64,000 nt of DNA from Flavivirga sp. 57AJ16 (GTDB taxonomy: Bacteria > Bacteroidota > Bacteroidia > Flavobacteriales > Flavobacteriaceae), in NCBI RefSeq assembly GCF_028736925.1, contig NZ_JAQZAT010000006.1, positions 62,001-126,000 on the forward strand. Direction: 5' to 3'. The notes under the pieces were generated by a model that had not been told where the DNA came from, ran no database searches, and worked only from the letters and a program-made list of their open reading frames with translations. Shown here piece by piece: positions 28,101-35,540 of the stretch. The translations under genes were made by a program, and so were the position numbers. Positions within the stretch are counted from its first letter, which is position 1; each line of letters begins with the position of its first letter.

Positions 28101-28633
28101 TTAATAATAATGAAAATGACGAGCTAATAGGAAAACTGTTAGACCATTACTATGAAATTCAAGCAGGCATCGGTGTACATAAGTCACCAGAGTTATATGG
28201 TGCTTTCCCAACAGACCCCTATTCACATACCCCAGCAGGAAAAGGAGCACAACAACCAGGCATGACCGGTCAGGTAAAAGAAGACGTACTGTGTAGGCTA
28301 GGAGAATTAGGTGTTTTTGTAAATAACGCTTGTATCTCATTTAATCCACGTTTGCTACGTAAAGAAGAATTTTTAAAAACATCGAAAGTTTTCAGGTACA
28401 CAGGTATTAAAAAAAGAGCTAAGGAAATTCAATTAGAAGCAAACACCCTTTGCTTTACATACTGCCAAGTTCCGATTATTTATAAGATATCAGACAAAAA
28501 CGGCATCCATGTGGTTTTTGAAAACAACAGACATCTAAAACTAAAAGAGCTATGCCTTGATCCAGCTACGAGCAAACATATTTTTCAAAGAACGGGAGCA
28601 GTGTTACAAATTGTAGTTTCAATAAAAATATGA
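25178..28633 (+). CDS. GH149-like beta-1,3-glucan phosphorylase
   Basis: 1151 aa, no signal peptide, so cytoplasmic. The size, an N-terminal beta-sandwich (about 1-320), a helical linker and an (alpha/alpha)6-barrel region (about 450-1050) resemble the GH94/GH149/GH161 phosphorylase group. The segments WNDANNALVGNGVSMVTLYY, SGRSGTFFGYEGLGSIYWHM-like (TGRSGTFFGYEGLGSIYWHM) and GAFPTDPYSHTPAGKGAQQP fit my recollection of GH149, whose members cleave beta-1,3-oligoglucans with phosphate to give glucose-1-phosphate. I could not run a search, so GH161 or another related family remains possible. The gene lies 42 bp after GH30 and 9 bp before a GH17 gene, inside the glucan locus, which supports the assignment. 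Confidence 0.75.
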   Translation: MNSTIYIDDKKPQTEAHNIKGELINLDNETYYKITNSDAMRPFFMSIVSDSNHWMFISSNGGLTAGRKDSDASLFPYYTDDKITESADITGSKTIFQVHLNTKTHIWEPFSNRQMGLYKTQRNLYKNSYGNKVIFEEVNEDLALTFRYQWNSSNQFGFVKKSTLINNSNAVIKLTFLDGLQNILPSSVPEDLQNTRSNLVDAYKKSELNPHVGLGIYALSAVIVDKAEPSEALKSNIVWSTGIEKPTYLISSLQLDLFRKGLPINQEVDIKAEKGAYFISSHLELKPQSDKNWMFVANVNQTISGVIKITESIKNFPNINEIVQKDIDAGTKHLIKLTGTSDGLQLTADPLTNNRHFSNTLFNIMRGGVFDNNYNIEKQDFITYISKANKDLFNKKQTTLNALPDLFSLNDIKDFAEETQSQEFKRLCFEYLPLKFSRRHGDPSRPWNKFSINTRNEIDGSKILDYEGNWRDIFQNWEALAHAYPEFIESMIHKFLNATTFEGYNPYRVTKDGFDWEVMEENDPWSYIGYWGDHQIIYLLKFLEFIENHYPNQLEKRFNQSVFVYAHVPYKIKSYKDLLVNPKDTVDFDHKLHDLINKKKEELGADGALITDKNATIYNVNLIEKLLATVLAKVSNFIPEGGIWLNTQRPEWNDANNALVGNGVSMVTLYYLQRFLNFFEDIILKSNLYEVEISKELKTFFKQVFITLFSNKSILKDAISNQDRKTILDGLGNAGSTYRLAIYKNGFSGKKSNINKTELLEFFSITKSYLEHSIKANKRLDGLYHAYNLMTVENEQEVSISYLPEMLEGQVAALSSGYLSPSEALELLDSLKSSPLFRKDQYSYILYPNKELPRFDKKNNIPANKVEQSALLRQLVKDNNTQIIEKDILGNYHFNSHFNNANRLKEALVHLPKTYQDLVVKDSQLLLDTFETVFNHKAFTGRSGTFFGYEGLGSIYWHMVSKLLLAVQENCLSAINNNENDELIGKLLDHYYEIQAGIGVHKSPELYGAFPTDPYSHTPAGKGAQQPGMTGQVKEDVLCRLGELGVFVNNACISFNPRLLRKEEFLKTSKVFRYTGIKKRAKEIQLEANTLCFTYCQVPIIYKISDKNGIHVVFENNRHLKLKELCLDPATSKHIFQRTGAVLQIVVSIKI

Positions 28634-28642
28634 GATATCATA

Positions 28643-29905
28643 ATGAAAACAAGCTTAAAAACAATATTAACACTATCTATTTTGATTGCTATGATTGGAT
28701 GTAATGAAAACCCCAAAGAAAAAATGACTATAAAAGCTGCCGATATTTTAGGTAACGCCGAATATTTAGCCATTTCCTATGGTGGTTACCGCCAAGCATC
28801 TCGTGATATTCAACCTACCATCCCAGAGCTAAAAGAAGACATGAAGCTTTTGGCTGCCATGGGCATAAAAATATTGCGTACTTACAATGTACAATTACAA
28901 CAGGCTCCAAATTTGTTAAAAGCGATAAGCCAACTAAAGAAAGAAGATTCAAACTTCGAAATGTATGTGATGCTGGGCGCTTGGATTGATTGTGAAAATG
29001 CCTGGACAGAAACGCCAAATCATGAAGCAGAAAGCAAAGCCAATACGGCCGAGATAGATAGAGCAGTTGCTTTGGCCAAAGCTTACCCGAATATTGTAAA
29101 AATTATTGCCGTAGGTAACGAAGCCATGGTGCGATGGGCTACCAGCTATTTTGTACGCCCTCATATTATTCTAAAATGGGTCAATCATCTACAAGCATTA
29201 AAAAAATCGGGGGAACTTTCAAAAGATTTATGGATTACGAGCTCAGACGATTTTTCATCATGGGGCGGTGGCGACCCTGGTTATCATACCCCAGATCTGG
29301 AAAATTTAATTAAGGCCGTAGATTATATTTCTATGCATACATATCCTATGCATAACTCTTATTACCATCCTTCATTTTGGGTCGTCCCGGAAAATGACAT
29401 GGCACTATCGGATATCGAAAAAATTGAAGCTGCTATGCTTCGAGCCAAAACATTTGCTGTTAATCAATACCAAGAGGTATCAAAATACATGAAAAGCCTG
29501 GGGGTTAACAAACCCATTCATATAGGTGAAACAGGTTGGGCAACCGTTTCAAACGGACACTACGGCGCAAACAGTTCGAGAGCCGCAGACGAATACAAAG
29601 CAGGACGTTATTATCAACTTATGCGGGAATGGACAAACGAAGCAAAAATTTCGTGTTTTTACTTTGAAGCTTTCAATGAACAATGGAAAGATCACAGAAA
29701 CAAGAAAGGCTCTGAAAACCATTTTGGTCTTATAAACTTACAGGGGCAAGCTAAATATGCCTTATGGGATTTGGTAGACAAAGGCATTTTTAATGGCTTG
29801 ACCAGAGACGGACAAGAAATAACAAAAACATATAACGGAGAGATAGAAGCTCTCATGAAAGAGGTATTAGTACCACCAATGGTGCATGAAACGATATCAC
29901 ATTAA
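28643..29905 (+). CDS. GH17 beta-1,3-glucanase lipoprotein
   Basis: 420 aa. Lipobox IAMIGCNEN (Cys20) not followed by an acidic run, so probably anchored facing the periplasm. GH17 TIM barrel with acid/base E160 in AVGNEAM and nucleophile E296 in HIGETGWATV; FEAFNEQWKDH near the C-terminal side is a family feature. GH17 enzymes cut or rearrange beta-1,3-glucan chains. With a periplasmic site it would shorten oligosaccharides brought in by SusCD. Only 9 bp separates it from the phosphorylase gene and 6 bp from the next gene, so one transcript is likely. Confidence 0.9.
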   Translation: MKTSLKTILTLSILIAMIGCNENPKEKMTIKAADILGNAEYLAISYGGYRQASRDIQPTIPELKEDMKLLAAMGIKILRTYNVQLQQAPNLLKAISQLKKEDSNFEMYVMLGAWIDCENAWTETPNHEAESKANTAEIDRAVALAKAYPNIVKIIAVGNEAMVRWATSYFVRPHIILKWVNHLQALKKSGELSKDLWITSSDDFSSWGGGDPGYHTPDLENLIKAVDYISMHTYPMHNSYYHPSFWVVPENDMALSDIEKIEAAMLRAKTFAVNQYQEVSKYMKSLGVNKPIHIGETGWATVSNGHYGANSSRAADEYKAGRYYQLMREWTNEAKISCFYFEAFNEQWKDHRNKKGSENHFGLINLQGQAKYALWDLVDKGIFNGLTRDGQEITKTYNGEIEALMKEVLVPPMVHETISH

Positions 29906-29911
29906 TCATTA

Positions 29912-30928
29912 ATGTCTATGCAGGTATTTAATAAAAACATATTAATAATTATAACGATCATCTTTGTTTCATGTAAAAACAATGTCGATGTTAAAACGAT
30001 CTCTATTTTAGAACGTCAGATTCTTATAGACCATACCCCTTACTTAATTAAGGGTATTTGTTACCATCCAGTTCCAAAAGGCAGCGATGCAAGAGATTTT
30101 AGCAATTTAACCAAAGATCTAGCGCTCATGGTAGAAGCTGGTATAAACACGATCAGGGTTTACGCTCCTATTGATGATAAAGCTATTTTAGATGAAATAC
30201 ACAAAGCAGGATTAAAAGTTATTATTGGTTTTGGATATAATCAAAATGGAAATTATGATATCCTTTATGGAACGTTTATCAATTATGTTAACAAATACAA
30301 AAACCATGAAGCCATATTGTTTTGGGAATTAGGAAACGAATATAATTATCATCCAGAATGGTTTAAAGGCGATATTAAAAATTGGTATGCCGCATTGAAC
30401 GATGCAGCCGAACGCATTCATCGAAATGATCCTTCCCACCCAGTAACTACAGCACATGGTGAGTTACCCGACCCCTTAGCCCTTTCAATGTGCTCAAATA
30501 TTGATGTATGGGGAATAAATGTCTATCGATGGGATAACCCTTCAGATATCTTTCCCGAATGGGCAGCAATAAGTTCAAAGCCTATGTACCTATCTGAAGC
30601 GGGCAGCGACAGTTATATGGCAATCCCTAAAAATGGTTACGAACAAGGCATTAATGAGAAAGCTCAGGCTCATGCCAATACCAATATTGTAAATGCTGTT
30701 TTTAATAATCGAGAGATCTGCTCCGGTCTTGCCATCTTTTCATTTACAGATGGTTGGTGGAAAGCAGGAAGCCCGAACACACAAGATGTTGGAGGATGGG
30801 CTCCAAACAGCAGTGGTGTTCCTTATGATGGGACACCAAACGAAGAATACTGGGGCATCGTCGATATAGATAGAAACAAGAAATTAACATTTGAAGCCTT
30901 AAAGAGCGAATACCGCAGAAATTATTAA
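29912..30928 (+). CDS. Clan GH-A glycosidase lipoprotein (GH2-barrel or GH5-like), family unassigned
   Basis: 338 aa. Probable lipoprotein (IFVSCKNN, Cys21). A single TIM barrel: INTIRVYAP (beta3-like), LFWELGNEYNYH with acid/base E143, and MYLSEAGSDSY with nucleophile E229, followed by FSFTDGWWKAG and EYWGIVDIDRNKK. The last pattern is like the C-terminal barrel of GH2 enzymes, but the GH2 sandwich domains are absent, so it is a stand-alone barrel. It lies between GH17 and the symporter and probably acts on laminari-oligosaccharides in the periplasm; substrate is inference. ATG codons 1 and 3 are both usable as starts. Confidence 0.75.
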   Translation: MSMQVFNKNILIIITIIFVSCKNNVDVKTISILERQILIDHTPYLIKGICYHPVPKGSDARDFSNLTKDLALMVEAGINTIRVYAPIDDKAILDEIHKAGLKVIIGFGYNQNGNYDILYGTFINYVNKYKNHEAILFWELGNEYNYHPEWFKGDIKNWYAALNDAAERIHRNDPSHPVTTAHGELPDPLALSMCSNIDVWGINVYRWDNPSDIFPEWAAISSKPMYLSEAGSDSYMAIPKNGYEQGINEKAQAHANTNIVNAVFNNREICSGLAIFSFTDGWWKAGSPNTQDVGGWAPNSSGVPYDGTPNEEYWGIVDIDRNKKLTFEALKSEYRRNY

Positions 30929-30947
30929 CCAATAAAACATAAAAAGC

Positions 30948-32378
30948 ATGGCGCACTATAAAACCAAACCAAAAGATATAGTACCATTAGGGCAAAAAGC
31001 CGCTTTTGGTGCAGGACATTTTGTTCTTAATTTGTTGCCCGGTGCATTGGCCATTTTTATGTTCTTCTTACTAACAGCTTTCGGAATGGACCCTTTTTTG
31101 GCTGGTTTGTTAGGAGGGCTTCCAAGAATTTTCGATGCCATTACCGATCCTATTATGGGCTTCATTTCAGACAACACCAAATCAAAGTGGGGGCGGCGGA
31201 GACCTTATATTTTTACAGGAGCCATTTTAAGCGGTATTTTGTTTGCCGTATTATGGCAGCTTGATCCCGAGAATTCACAGATGTTCAATTTTTGGTATTT
31301 CCTTATTTTATCAATGGTCTTTTTAATTGGAAATACCATGTTTGCCACACCATTAGTTGGACTGGGCTACGAAATGACTTCCGATTATAATGAGCGTACC
31401 CGTTTAATGGCTTCCTCTCAAACAATCGCACAAATTGCCTGGATGGTAGTCCCTTGGTTTTGGGTGCTTATTGCGGACAAAAATATTTTCGATACACAAG
31501 CCATTGGAGTGCGTCAACTTTCTGTCATTGTTGGTGCCATTTGTGTTGTTTTAGGAATATTACCTGCTATTTTCTGTAAAGGTATCGATGCGTCCCATAT
31601 GGAGAACAGAAAAGAAATTACACTTAAAACCATGTTCTCTAATTTAAAAGACCTTTTTAAAGCCATTGTACAAGTTTCTAAAAACAAGCCCTTCATGAAG
31701 CTTTGTGGTGCTACATTTTTGGTTTTCAACGGGTTTCAGTTGGTAGCCTCTTTCAGCTTCTTTATCATTGTTTATTATATGTTCGACGGGAGCTTCGAGT
31801 TGGCCGGAAACTGGCCGGCTTGGTTTTCTACGGTCACCGCAGTAATTACGGCATTTTCAGTCATTCCAATTATTACCTGGATTTCAAATAAAATGGGGAA
31901 GAGAAATGCATTTATTATTTCTACAGCCATTTCTATTATAGGGTATATTCTTAAATGGTGGGGATTCGATCCTGGCAATCCCTGGCTAATCTTTATGCCA
32001 ATCCCTTTTATGGCATTTGGTTTAGGAGGGTTATTTACATTAATGATGAGTATGACTGCAGATGTATGCGACCTAGATGAATTAGAAAATGGGATGCCTA
32101 GAAAAGAAGGCACGTTTGGGGCTGTTTATTGGTGGATGGTAAAACTGGGGCAAGCATTGGCCTTGGTGTTAAGTGGACTTGTATTAAAACTAGTAGGTTT
32201 TGATGGAAAAGCAGCAGTACAAACAGCAGAAACGATGACCAGTTTGCGTATCGCAGACATAGTAATTCCAGTGGTAACGGCATCATTGGCCATTTGGGTC
32301 ATGTGGAAATATAGTCTTAATGAAGACCGCGCAAGAGAAATAAAAACAACGTTGATCGAACGCCGAGGAGAACTTTAA
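30948..32378 (+). CDS. GPH-family (MelB-like) sugar:cation symporter
   Basis: 476 aa with about 12 membrane helices. Signature FDAITDPIMGFISDNTKSKW followed by GRRRPYI is the GPH/MelB motif between helices 2 and 3; the second half carries DVCDLDELENGMPRKEGTFG, also typical. Inner-membrane uptake of gluco-oligosaccharides or glucose with Na+ or H+ is the expected role, bringing periplasmic products to the cytosolic phosphorylase and GH17. Starts 19 bp after the preceding glycosidase. Confidence 0.92.
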   Translation: MAHYKTKPKDIVPLGQKAAFGAGHFVLNLLPGALAIFMFFLLTAFGMDPFLAGLLGGLPRIFDAITDPIMGFISDNTKSKWGRRRPYIFTGAILSGILFAVLWQLDPENSQMFNFWYFLILSMVFLIGNTMFATPLVGLGYEMTSDYNERTRLMASSQTIAQIAWMVVPWFWVLIADKNIFDTQAIGVRQLSVIVGAICVVLGILPAIFCKGIDASHMENRKEITLKTMFSNLKDLFKAIVQVSKNKPFMKLCGATFLVFNGFQLVASFSFFIIVYYMFDGSFELAGNWPAWFSTVTAVITAFSVIPIITWISNKMGKRNAFIISTAISIIGYILKWWGFDPGNPWLIFMPIPFMAFGLGGLFTLMMSMTADVCDLDELENGMPRKEGTFGAVYWWMVKLGQALALVLSGLVLKLVGFDGKAAVQTAETMTSLRIADIVIPVVTASLAIWVMWKYSLNEDRAREIKTTLIERRGEL

Positions 32379-32467
32379 CCCATTTTATTCATTGGAAAAC
32401 CTACTCCAATACATAAAGCCAGTTTAATAAAAGAAAGAATAAGTAACATATTAAAAATTAGAAAGAT

Positions 32468-33400
32468 ATGTCAGGCAGAGCAGGAAAATTAATGGCATTA
32501 GCAGGAGTCGATCTTGATAATAAAACAACCAAAGGACTACAAAATGTATTCAGTCGCATATTAAATAATGGTATGCATGGGCTGTGTTTTAGTCCCTATG
32601 AAGAAAGCCAGGAGCCAGGCTCTCAAATAACGGAAGCGCAAATTCGTAGGCGAATTAAAATTATTAGACCTTACACCAAGTGGATTCGTTCTTTTTCATG
32701 TACAGATGGTAACGAAAACATTCCTCGTATTGCAAAAGAATATGGTATTAAAACCTTGGTCGGGGCTTGGTTAGGAGATAATCAAGACATTAACAAGAAA
32801 GAAATTGATGGTCTTATTAAGTTAGCTCAAGAAGGGCTGGTAGATATAGCGGCTGTTGGTAATGAAGTCATGTATAGAGGCGATTTAACAGAAGAAGCCC
32901 TGTTAAATTTTATGTATCAGGTAAAAGAGGCGCTTCCAAATACGCCTGTAGGATATGTTGATGCTTATTATGAGTTTGCCCAACGCCCAAAAATAACCGA
33001 AGCATGCGATGTTATATTGGCAAATTGTTATCCGTATTGGGAAGGGTGCCACATAGCGTATTCTTTAATCTATATGAAAGACATGTTCCATCAGGCCATG
33101 AAAGCTGCAAATGGTAAAAAAGTAATCATTACCGAAACAGGATGGCCTAGCTTAGGAGAAGGGCTGCATGGCGCTTTACCATCCTTTGAAAATGCTATAA
33201 AGTATTTTATTAACACGCAACGATGGTCTAAAACAGACGATATAGACATCTTTTACTTTTCATCATTTGATGAGTCTTGGAAAGCAGGTGTTGAAGGTGA
33301 TGTAGGAGCCTATTGGGGCTTATGGGATAAAGACGAAAATTTAAAATTTGCAGATCGTTATATTATGAAAAACAGAAACCGCCTCTTTAATTTAAAGTAA
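32468..33400 (+). CDS. GH17 family protein without signal peptide
   Basis: 310 aa, starting MSGRAGKLMALAGVDLD; no signal or lipobox, so it appears cytoplasmic. GH17 barrel complete: acid/base E133 in AVGNEVMYRG and nucleophile E223 in ITETGWPS, with YFSSFDESWKAG and GAYWGLWDKD near the end. It is distinct from the exported GH17 upstream (different flanks, shorter). Inside the cell it could hydrolyse laminari-oligosaccharides or transfer glucan units, feeding the phosphorylase. A 90-bp gap separates it from the symporter; a strong hairpin follows 75 bp after the stop, closing the locus. Confidence 0.88.
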   Translation: MSGRAGKLMALAGVDLDNKTTKGLQNVFSRILNNGMHGLCFSPYEESQEPGSQITEAQIRRRIKIIRPYTKWIRSFSCTDGNENIPRIAKEYGIKTLVGAWLGDNQDINKKEIDGLIKLAQEGLVDIAAVGNEVMYRGDLTEEALLNFMYQVKEALPNTPVGYVDAYYEFAQRPKITEACDVILANCYPYWEGCHIAYSLIYMKDMFHQAMKAANGKKVIITETGWPSLGEGLHGALPSFENAIKYFINTQRWSKTDDIDIFYFSSFDESWKAGVEGDVGAYWGLWDKDENLKFADRYIMKNRNRLFNLK

Positions 33401-33474
33401 TAGATTCTTTTGCCTATATTTTAGCATCTTAAATATGTTTTAATGAATAAATTTAAATCAGAACCGGTATATAC

Positions 33475-33532
33475 CTATGCCATAAAAAAAGAGTGTGTTT
33501 AGAGATAGGCACACTCTTTTTTTATGGCATAG
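33475..33532. terminator. Perfect 23-bp hairpin terminator
   Basis: Arms 33475-33497 and 33510-33532 are exact inverted complements around a 12-nt loop. The stem includes GAGTGTG/CACACTC followed by seven T on the plus strand and, by symmetry, seven T on the minus strand, so it can stop transcription both ways. It ends the glucan locus. Confidence 0.9.
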
Positions 33533-33611
33533 CATTTCAATAAATTCTATGTAATCTGTTATTAAATAGTTATAAAATATTTCTTTACTTTGTGTAAACC
33601 TTAACTTTACT

Positions 33612-34307
33612 ATGCTTGATGATATCTTAACCGCCATTCCTTTTGGAATCATACTAGCCTTTACAATTGGTCCCGTATTTTTTGTGCTTTTGGAAACAAG
33701 TGCAACAAAAGGTTTTAGAAGCGCTTTAATATTCGATTTGGGTGTTGTATTTGCCGATATCATTTTTATCATTATTGCTTTTTATAGTACCAATAACCTC
33801 AGGGGAAAAGTTAGTAATGACCCAAGTTTTATAATTTTTGGAGGTGTTTTGTTAATTGTTTATGGCATTATTTCCTTCATAAAAACATCTAAATCCTTTA
33901 GAGCTATTGTTAAAGAATATCACAAGGTTGAAATTCAAAAAGACTACGGCAAACTTTTTATAAAAGGCTTCTTACTTAATTTTATAAATATTGGTGTATT
34001 AATCGGTTGGCTAGGTTTTATGGTATTGGGAGATACATTAACAACCTCAAAAAATGGCGCCATCATTTTTATAGTGACCATGATTATATCATATTTTGTT
34101 ACAGATATCTTTAAAATTTTAGTGGCTAAAAGATTAAAAGCAAAATTAACGCCTCGACTTATTTTTAAAACCAAAAAAATAATAGCTATTGTTATTTTAG
34201 GTTTTGGCATTTTATTATTTGTTCAAGGTTTCTTTCCTGAGACTTACGAAAAAAACAAAGAGAAGTTAGAACAAATAAGCCCTATAAAAGAAAAACTCCC
34301 GGAATAA
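33612..34307 (+). CDS. LysE family translocator
   Basis: 231 aa, about six membrane helices. The N-terminal pattern IPFGIILAFTIGPVFFVLLE is the LysE/RhtB signature (G-P in the first helix). These proteins export amino acids or related small molecules; the substrate cannot be predicted. A basic, charged tail (YEKNKEKLEQ) is cytoplasmic. It stands alone between two hairpins: the locus terminator upstream and the tRNA-Cys region downstream. Confidence 0.88.
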   Translation: MLDDILTAIPFGIILAFTIGPVFFVLLETSATKGFRSALIFDLGVVFADIIFIIIAFYSTNNLRGKVSNDPSFIIFGGVLLIVYGIISFIKTSKSFRAIVKEYHKVEIQKDYGKLFIKGFLLNFINIGVLIGWLGFMVLGDTLTTSKNGAIIFIVTMIISYFVTDIFKILVAKRLKAKLTPRLIFKTKKIIAIVILGFGILLFVQGFFPETYEKNKEKLEQISPIKEKLPE

Positions 34308-34327
34308 ATAATCCAGAAGTTTTTTTT

Positions 34328-34374
34328 GAGGCGTCGAGCGGATTCGAACTGCAAACCCAGAGAGAAGGTTTTGC
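34328..34374 (-). pseudogene. 3' fragment of a tRNA-Cys gene
   Basis: GAGGCGTCGAGCGGATTCGA with the following AAC(T)GC copies the T arm and acceptor 3' strand of the intact tRNA-Cys at 34,441, with one change. AGAAGGTTTTGC (34363-34374) copies the anticodon-loop side. About 7 extra nt lie between the two blocks, and the 5' half is missing, so it cannot fold as a tRNA. Same orientation as, and downstream of, the intact gene. Confidence 0.8.
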
Positions 34375-34407
34375 GCCATGCCAATTAATTTTTTCTAAAG
34401 ATCTATC

Positions 34408-34439
34408 ATAAAAAAACCTTCAAGAAAAACTTGAAGGTT
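34408..34439 (-). terminator. Terminator of tRNA-Cys
   Basis: On the minus strand stem AACCTTCAAG / CTTGAAGGTT with a five-nt loop, followed by a T run, directly after the tRNA 3' end. Confidence 0.8.
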
Positions 34440-34440
34440 C

Positions 34441-34514
34441 TGGAGGCGTCGAGCGGATTCGAACCGCTGTAGAAGGTTTTGCAGACCTCTGCCTAGCCAC
34501 TCGGCCACGACGCC
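34441..34514 (-). tRNA. tRNA-Cys (GCA)
   Basis: 74 nt with the CCA end encoded. The acceptor stem GGCGTCG/CGACGCC, D arm (GCC/GGC), anticodon stem around loop CTGCAAA (anticodon GCA), and T arm AGCGG-TTCGAAT-CCGCT all pair. A terminator follows immediately. Confidence 0.96.
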
Positions 34515-34632
34515 AATTTGAAAAAAATCTATCAAAAAACTTATTTTGATAAGCCTTTTAAACGGTCGTTCCCGATGTTCTGGGAACGAGGTTACAAATG
34601 TAAAAAAAAATATAACTTCTTCTCACTTTAAA

Positions 34633-34995
34633 TTACTTTTTACGCTTATCGGTCATTTTTATCGTTACCCTTTGAACATCCCCGCCAATAGGTGGGTTTA
34701 ATTTGCTTACCCAAACCGTCGCTTTTTTTACCAATTTATCTTCATTAAAGATTCTATCAAGTATACGCCTAGCTACTGTTTCAAGTAAATGAGAAGAGAT
34801 TTGCATCTCTTCCTTTATAATTCTATTTAAAAATACATAATCGACCGTATTAGATAACTTATCTGTCTTTGCCGAAGTTTGTAAATCGGCTTTAACCTCC
34901 AGATCGACACGATAATCACTTCCTATTTTAGTTTCTTCTTTAAGACAACCATGATAGGCAAATACCCTAATGTTTTCAACTTTTATAACCCCCAT
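34633..34995 (-). CDS. folB: Dihydroneopterin aldolase
   Basis: 120 aa, usual family length. Starts MGVIKVENIRVFAYHGCLKEE; the YHGC segment with following Glu is the FolB active-site signature, and VAxRILD and VWVSKLNPPIGG complete it. It converts dihydroneopterin to hydroxymethyl-dihydropterin and glycolaldehyde in folate synthesis. Its first base coincides with the last base of the zinc-ribbon gene upstream, so the two are translationally coupled. Confidence 0.93.
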   Translation of the reverse strand: MGVIKVENIRVFAYHGCLKEETKIGSDYRVDLEVKADLQTSAKTDKLSNTVDYVFLNRIIKEEMQISSHLLETVARRILDRIFNEDKLVKKATVWVSKLNPPIGGDVQRVTIKMTDKRKK

Positions 34996-35204
34996 TAATT
35001 TGTAAAGAAATCAAAAACGTTACTCAATCCGCTAGTTTTAGTTTTGTAAAATTCTGTGTAAGTACAGCGTTCGCATGTTACAGAAGTAAATTTCTGATTT
35101 TGTATATCAAAAATTTTAGAAAATGTGCCACCTGTTGCCCTCATTTGACCTAATTTATAAGTTTTATTATGACATTTTGGACACTCATAATTTAAATTTT
35201 GCAT
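34995..35204 (-). CDS. Small zinc-ribbon protein
   Basis: 69 aa. Two Cys pairs, CPKC (9-12) and CERC (about 45-48), form a zinc ribbon; the segment between them (GQMRATGGTFSKIFDIQNQKF) is typical of the GTP-binding-like/nucleic-acid-binding zinc-ribbon family found in bacteria and plants. No signal peptide. Function unknown. It shares one base with folB and is probably co-transcribed with it. Confidence 0.85.
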   Translation of the reverse strand: MQNLNYECPKCHNKTYKLGQMRATGGTFSKIFDIQNQKFTSVTCERCTYTEFYKTKTSGLSNVFDFFTN

Positions 35205-35230
35205 GCTTTAAATATTTAAGAAGTTAATAA

Positions 35231-35389
35231 TACCAAATAAACTTCAAAATAACTGGTTAAATCCGTTTCTATTCCCTTTATATTTCAATAAAAAACATAT
35301 CCATAACTAGGCTATGCATATGTTTTTTATCACATCTAAAGAAAATATAAATCAAATTTATTACCAATCATTTTAAAATTCATTTGGTA
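35231..35389. repeat. MITE-like inverted-repeat element upstream of glnS
   Basis: 159 nt. Ends TACCAAATAAACTTCAAAA and inverted TACCAAATGAATTTTAAAA match at 16 of 19. A second hairpin sits in the middle (ATAAAAAACATAT ... ATATGTTTTTTAT). Same family as 5353-5426. It fills about half of the 336-bp divergent spacer between the zinc-ribbon gene and glnS. Confidence 0.65.
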
Positions 35390-35476
35390 TAATAGACAAT
35401 TTATAAGTCTATCTCATTAAAAGTTTGTTACGCTTCTTAAATATATTATACTAAGAATATCCAAATGTTTTTAGTA

Positions 35477-35510
35477 TTGGGCTAAAATAACTCGAATTTC
35501 CGTAATTTTG
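35477..35510 (+). promoter_or_regulatory. Candidate glnS promoter
   Basis: TTG (35477-35479), 23 nt, TAATTTTG (35503-35510) fit the Bacteroidota -33/-7 pattern, with the glnS ATG about 30 nt further on. Confidence 0.45.
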
Positions 35511-35540
35511 AGGCTTATTTAGTTGAAAAAATCAGAAAAA

